This document shows positions 6,172-9,380 of a stretch of DNA of 9,380 nt, in pieces. The stretch is from an uncultured Collinsella sp. GTDB taxonomy: Bacteria; Actinomycetota; Coriobacteriia; Coriobacteriales; Coriobacteriaceae. Each line of letters begins with the position of its first letter. Within the stretch, counting starts at the first letter, position 1. Below the pieces are notes generated by a model, which saw only the letters and a program-made list of their open reading frames with translations, ran no database searches and had not been told where the DNA came from. The translations under genes were made by a program, and so were the position numbers. The stretch is from positions 1-9,380 of the forward strand of contig CABSMV010000078.1 in the NCBI GenBank assembly GCA_902478935.1, in the 5' to 3' direction.

Positions 6172-7107
6172 ATGCAGGAAACTGATTCTCAGTCTCAGGA
6201 GCAGGCTACCGACACCAAGGCCACATCTGCTCCCGCCAAGTCCCGCACGCTGTGGGGCGACGCTTTTAAGCGTCTTCGCAAGAACAAGCTCGCCGTCATC
6301 GGTGTCTGCTGGATCATCATCGTCGTTGTGGTTGCCCTGACCGCAGATCTGTGGGCTAAGCCATGGCTCGGTTCGCCGACGGCTTCCGACTCGACCACCA
6401 TGGCCGAGACGTCGCTGCTGGCTCCGTGTGCAGAGCACCCGTTTGGCACCGACGCCCTTGGTCGTGACATTCTCGTCCGCGTTATCTACGGTGCACGCGT
6501 TTCGCTGTCCGTCGGTATTATGGCCACCGCGATCTCCACGGTGATCGGTCTGGTCATGGGTGCTCTGGCCGGTTTCTACGGCGGCATCTGGGATACGATC
6601 ATCATGCGCTGTGCGGACATCTTCCTGGCGTTCCCGTACGTGCTGTTCGTTGTCGCCATGATTGCCGTTATCGGCCGTGGTCTTCAGAACGTCTTTATCG
6701 CCATCGGCATTCTCGGCTGGCCTTCGATTGCGCGCGTCTTCCGTTCTGCAATCTTGACGGTCAAGGAAAACGACTATGTTGACGCTGCGCGCGCGATGGG
6801 TGCATCTGATGCTCGTATCGTTGTGCGTCACATCTTCCCGAACTCCGTCGCCTCCATCGTGGTCTACGCGACCATGAACATTGGTGGCGCCATTCTGACC
6901 GAGTCCGCTCTGTCCTTCCTCGGCATGGGCGTTATTCCGCCTGCGCCTTCGTGGGGCTCCATGATTCAGGACGGTCAGCAGTATCTTCTGATTGCTCCCT
7001 GGATGATGATCATGCCCGGTCTGGCAATTCTCTCGACGGTGCTCGCCTTCACCCTGTTGGGTGACGGTCTGCGCGACGCCCTCGACGTCAAGATGAAGGA
7101 CGCATAA
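6172..7107 (+). CDS. Peptide ABC transporter permease (OppC/DppC type)
   Basis: Second channel subunit of the importer. The 311-aa protein has a polar Gln/Thr/Ala-rich cytoplasmic tail (residues 2-24), then the OppC N-terminal domain (LWGDAFKRLRKNKLAVIG and membrane helix 1 at about 40-60), an outer loop ending in the hallmark HPFGTDALGRDI (89-100), and the permease core. The EAA loop begins at Asp201 (DYVDAARAMGAS, then RHIFPN). The segment ALSFLGMGVIPPAPSWG and the final LLGDGLRDALD are typical of the family. The start is supported by AAGGGAGG at 6156-6163, which overlaps the previous stop codon and lies 8 nt ahead of ATG. The ATPase gene begins 2 nt after its stop. Nothing expected is missing. 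Confidence 0.95.
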   Translation: MQETDSQSQEQATDTKATSAPAKSRTLWGDAFKRLRKNKLAVIGVCWIIIVVVVALTADLWAKPWLGSPTASDSTTMAETSLLAPCAEHPFGTDALGRDILVRVIYGARVSLSVGIMATAISTVIGLVMGALAGFYGGIWDTIIMRCADIFLAFPYVLFVVAMIAVIGRGLQNVFIAIGILGWPSIARVFRSAILTVKENDYVDAARAMGASDARIVVRHIFPNSVASIVVYATMNIGGAILTESALSFLGMGVIPPAPSWGSMIQDGQQYLLIAPWMMIMPGLAILSTVLAFTLLGDGLRDALDVKMKDA

Positions 7108-7109
7108 GG

Positions 7110-8201
7110 ATGAAGAAGAACAAGAACTATGTGGACCTGAAGGACCAGCCGGTTCCCGAGGGCCAGCATCTGCTCGAGGTCGATGACCTTAAGATGTATT
7201 TCCACACCGAGGATGGCGTTGTTCGCGCTGTCGACGGTGTCTCCTACACGCTCGATCGCGGCGAGACCCTGGGCGTCGTCGGTGAGTCCGGCTCCGGTAA
7301 GTCCGTGACCGCCATGACCATCATGGGTCTTATCTCGATGCCTCCGGGAAAGATCGAGGGCGGCGACGTTCGCTATCGCGGTCGTTCTATCCTCGAGATG
7401 ACCGAGGAAGAGATGCAGCACATTCGCGGTAACGACATCGCGATGATCTTCCAGGATCCTATGACCTCCTTGAACCCGGTCTATAAGATCGGCAAGCAGG
7501 TGGGCGAGGGTCTTCGTCTGCACCGTGGCTACTCTAAGCAGGAGGCGCTCAAGCGCGCTACCGAGCTTTTGGACCTCGTGGGTATCCCCGAGCCCGAGAA
7601 GCGCGTCAATGAGTATCCGCACCAGTTCTCTGGCGGCATGCGTCAGCGCGTCATGATTGCCATGGCTCTTGCCTGCGATCCCGATATTCTGATTGCCGAC
7701 GAGCCCACGACTGCCCTGGACGTTACCATTCAGGCTCAGATTATCGAGCTTATGCAGGAAATGCAGGAGAAGAACGGCAACGCCATCATCATGATCACCC
7801 ATGACCTGGGCGTCGTCGCTGATATGGCCGACAAGATCATGGTTATGTACGCCGGCCGTCCCGTCGAGTTCGGTACTGCTGAGGAAATTTTCTACGAGAG
7901 CCGTCACCCCTATACCTGGGGCCTTGTCCGCTCCATCCCGGAGCAGGCCATCGATGAGAAGAAGCCGCTTACGCCGATTCACGGCAACCCGCCTTCGCTC
8001 ATGAACCTGCCCGAGGGCTGCGTGTTCTCGCCTCGTTGCCCCTATGCAACCGATAAGTGCCGCAAGCAGCGCCCCGAGCGTTTTGTCACCGAGTCTGGTC
8101 ACTATTCTGCGTGCCACTATTCCGGTGACCCCGAGTTCCTCAAGAACGCTCCTGAGACGTCCCGTACGCGCAAGGATTCCAAGAAGGGAGGCGAGGCGTA
8201 A
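7110..8201 (+). CDS. Peptide ABC transporter ATP-binding protein (OppD/DppD type)
   Basis: One of two cytosolic ATPases powering the importer. The 363-aa product has a complete nucleotide-binding domain: Walker A GESGSGKS (58-65), Q-loop FQD (114-116), ABC signature FSGGMRQR (173-180), Walker B ILIADEP with catalytic Glu198, and switch His231 in THDLGVV. The C-terminal oligopeptide extension holds the cysteine set C304-x5-C310-x6-C317-x17-C335. Equivalent cysteines bind a [4Fe-4S] cluster in some characterised peptide importers, as far as I recall. A Lys-rich tail follows (about 351-363). The start at 7110 has AAGGA (7096-7100) 9 nt upstream, inside the end of the permease gene. Its stop codon touches the start of the next ATPase gene. 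Confidence 0.95.
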   Translation: MKKNKNYVDLKDQPVPEGQHLLEVDDLKMYFHTEDGVVRAVDGVSYTLDRGETLGVVGESGSGKSVTAMTIMGLISMPPGKIEGGDVRYRGRSILEMTEEEMQHIRGNDIAMIFQDPMTSLNPVYKIGKQVGEGLRLHRGYSKQEALKRATELLDLVGIPEPEKRVNEYPHQFSGGMRQRVMIAMALACDPDILIADEPTTALDVTIQAQIIELMQEMQEKNGNAIIMITHDLGVVADMADKIMVMYAGRPVEFGTAEEIFYESRHPYTWGLVRSIPEQAIDEKKPLTPIHGNPPSLMNLPEGCVFSPRCPYATDKCRKQRPERFVTESGHYSACHYSGDPEFLKNAPETSRTRKDSKKGGEA

Positions 8202-9230
8202 ATGGCAGACAATAACGAGCGCACTCCACTGTTGAAGGTCGAGCACCTCTCCAAGGAGTTCCCCGCAGAGTCCGGCATGTTCGCCAAGCGTTTTTCCAAG
8301 CGCGTCGTCTCTGCTGTAAACGACATCTCTTTTGAGATTTATCCTGGCGAGACCTTTGGTCTGGTTGGTGAGTCTGGTTGCGGTAAGTCCACGACGGGCC
8401 GTACCATCATGCGCTTGACCAAGCCGACCGCCGGTAAGGTGTTTTTCCAGGGCAAAGATGTTGCCGAGATGAGCAAGCATGAGATCAAGGATATGCGTCG
8501 CGAGATGCAGTTTATCTTCCAGGATCCTTATGCTTCGCTGAATCCCCGTATGACCATCGGCGAGATCGTCTCCGAGCCCATGACCATTCACGGCGTGGGC
8601 ACCAAGGAGGAGCGCATTGAGCGTGTCCGCGAGCTTCTCGACGTTGTCGGACTGAACCCCGAGCACATCAACCGCTATCCTCATGAGTTCTCCGGCGGTC
8701 AGCGTCAGCGTGTCGGCATTGCCCGCGCATTTGCGCTGAAGCCCAAGCTGATTATCTGCGACGAGCCGGTTTCCGCTCTTGATGTGTCTATTCAGGCCCA
8801 GGTTCTAAACCTGCTCAAGGAACTGCAGGACAAGTTCGGTACCGCGTATCTGTTTATCGCCCACGATCTTTCCGTCGTGCAGCACATCTCCGATCGCGTT
8901 GCCGTTATGTATCTGGGCAAGATGGTCGAGGTTTCGGACTGGAAGACGCTCTATAGCGAGCCTCACCATCCATACACGCAGTCGCTGCTGTCTGCCGTGC
9001 CGGTTCCCGATCCGGATATCCAGAAGACCCGTAAGCGCATCATCCTTGCTGGCGATCCGCCGTCACCGTTGGATCCGCCGACCGGTTGCCGCTTCCACAC
9101 CCGCTGCCCGATCGCGCAGGGCATCTGTTCCGAAAAACTTCCCGAGTTTAAGGAAGTCGCACCGGGTCACTGCTGCGCCTGCCACTTCGCGGAGCCGTTC
9201 CCGATCAAGGAATCGCACATCGACCTGTAG
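8202..9230 (+). CDS. Peptide ABC transporter ATP-binding protein (OppF/DppF type)
   Basis: Second ATPase, forming a heterodimer with the preceding gene's product. The 342-aa protein has an N-terminal region with the basic segment FAKRFSKRVVSAVND (27-41), as seen in OppF/DppF. It carries Walker A GESGCGKS (56-63), Q-loop FQD (106-108), signature FSGGQRQR (163-170), Walker B LIICDEP with Glu188, and switch His221. The C-terminal extension carries C296-x5-C302-x6-C309-x14-C324, with extra cysteines at 325 and 327, so this subunit too may hold an Fe-S cluster. ATG follows the previous TAA with no gap. AAGGGAGG (8184-8191) lies 10 nt upstream and GAGG (8193-8196) is closer, both inside the preceding gene. 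This is the last gene of the operon. Confidence 0.95.
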   Translation: MADNNERTPLLKVEHLSKEFPAESGMFAKRFSKRVVSAVNDISFEIYPGETFGLVGESGCGKSTTGRTIMRLTKPTAGKVFFQGKDVAEMSKHEIKDMRREMQFIFQDPYASLNPRMTIGEIVSEPMTIHGVGTKEERIERVRELLDVVGLNPEHINRYPHEFSGGQRQRVGIARAFALKPKLIICDEPVSALDVSIQAQVLNLLKELQDKFGTAYLFIAHDLSVVQHISDRVAVMYLGKMVEVSDWKTLYSEPHHPYTQSLLSAVPVPDPDIQKTRKRIILAGDPPSPLDPPTGCRFHTRCPIAQGICSEKLPEFKEVAPGHCCACHFAEPFPIKESHIDL

Positions 9231-9281
9231 TCGGTTGTTATCGTTCGGGCCCGCCCTGAAGTTACTTTTCAGAACGTCCTC

Positions 9282-9336
9282 GGACATGCAAGAAACCCCC
9301 GCTGCGCACTTCGTGCGGCGGGGGTTTCTTGCGTCC
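9282..9336. terminator. Long, nearly symmetrical hairpin, probable bidirectional terminator
   Basis: GCAAGAAACCCCCGC (9288-9302) pairs perfectly over 15 bp with GCGGGGGTTTCTTGC (9318-9332). An inner stem CGCAC/GTGCG (9305-9309 with 9313-9317) closes a TTC loop, leaving two bases (9303-9304) bulged. Outside, GGAC (9282-9285) can pair with GTCC (9333-9336) across a 2-nt bulge. The A-rich left shoulder (AAGAAA) and T-rich right shoulder (TTTCTT) let it act on either strand. It ends the importer operon 51 nt after its last stop codon and suggests a convergent gene to the right. Confidence 0.85.
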
Positions 9337-9344
9337 TGACGCTC

Positions 9345-9380
9345 CTATTTGGCAAGGTGTTTTTTAGAATCCATTTTGCG
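9345..9380 (-). CDS. Possible 3' end of a convergent gene (11 codons, truncated by the window)
   Basis: On the minus strand the final 36 bases read RKMDSKKHLAK followed by TAG (complement of 9345-9347). The Lys-rich ending and its position directly beyond a hairpin able to terminate from the right suggest the tail of a convergent gene. Eleven open codons are easily found by chance, and no family can be recognised from so short a stretch. Confidence 0.3.
   Translation of the reverse strand, partial: RKMDSKKHLAK

Noticed and set aside
6975..8684. A long minus-strand open frame opposite the ATPase genes
   Set aside because: Same codon-bias shadow. It spans the boundaries of three well-supported plus-strand genes and contains no recognisable family motif.
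40..9380. A defence system, mobile element, CRISPR array, tRNA or biosynthetic cluster
   Set aside because: I looked on both strands and saw no transposase, integrase, direct-repeat array, tRNA-like cloverleaf or unusual domain; every long plus-strand gene belongs to a well-known housekeeping family.

Overview
The window reads as an ordinary housekeeping stretch of a high-GC Gram-positive chromosome. The strong preference for C- or G-ending codons (GAG, AAG, GTC, CTC), the gene order pgk-tpiA-gpmI-secG and the style of the proteins suggest an actinobacterium of the class Coriobacteriia, most likely Collinsella or a close relative. The genus is an inference from overall familiarity, not from a search.

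Layout. Bases 1-39 are not genomic: positions 7-39 match exactly, from memory, the Illumina Nextera (Tn5) read-1 adapter, so the genome begins at base 40. Bases 40-2571 are the end of a lower-glycolysis operon on the + strand: the last 70 codons of phosphoglycerate kinase (pgk), triosephosphate isomerase (tpiA, overlapping pgk by 8 nt) and cofactor-independent phosphoglycerate mutase (gpmI). A perfect 11-bp hairpin with a T-run ends this unit. secG, the small Sec translocon subunit, follows at 2735-2989 with its own probable promoter and terminator. A 242-bp intergenic region (3044-3285) then precedes an oligopeptide/dipeptide ABC importer operon, also on the + strand: substrate-binding lipoprotein (3286-4962), two permeases (5120-6157 and 6172-7107) and two ATPases (7110-8201 and 8202-9230). 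It closes with a long, nearly symmetrical hairpin (9282-9336) that could stop transcription in both directions. The last 36 bases may hold the end of a convergent gene.

How the genes work together. tpiA, pgk and gpmI serve the triose-phosphate to phosphoglycerate part of glycolysis. The importer captures peptides with a membrane-anchored binding protein whose signal resembles a Tat lipoprotein signal. It moves them through the two-permease channel using the paired ATPases, both of which carry C-terminal cysteine sets of the type linked to Fe-S clusters in this family. The permease and ATPase genes are tightly packed (0-14 nt gaps). The binding protein is separated from them by 157 nt holding a strong 12-bp hairpin and a possible RBS-masking hairpin, a plausible way to make more binding protein than permease.

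I found no previously undescribed system. The points worth a second look are the assembly artefact at the left end, the regulatory architecture around the binding-protein gene, an acidic insertion in the first permease and the Tat-like lipoprotein signal.
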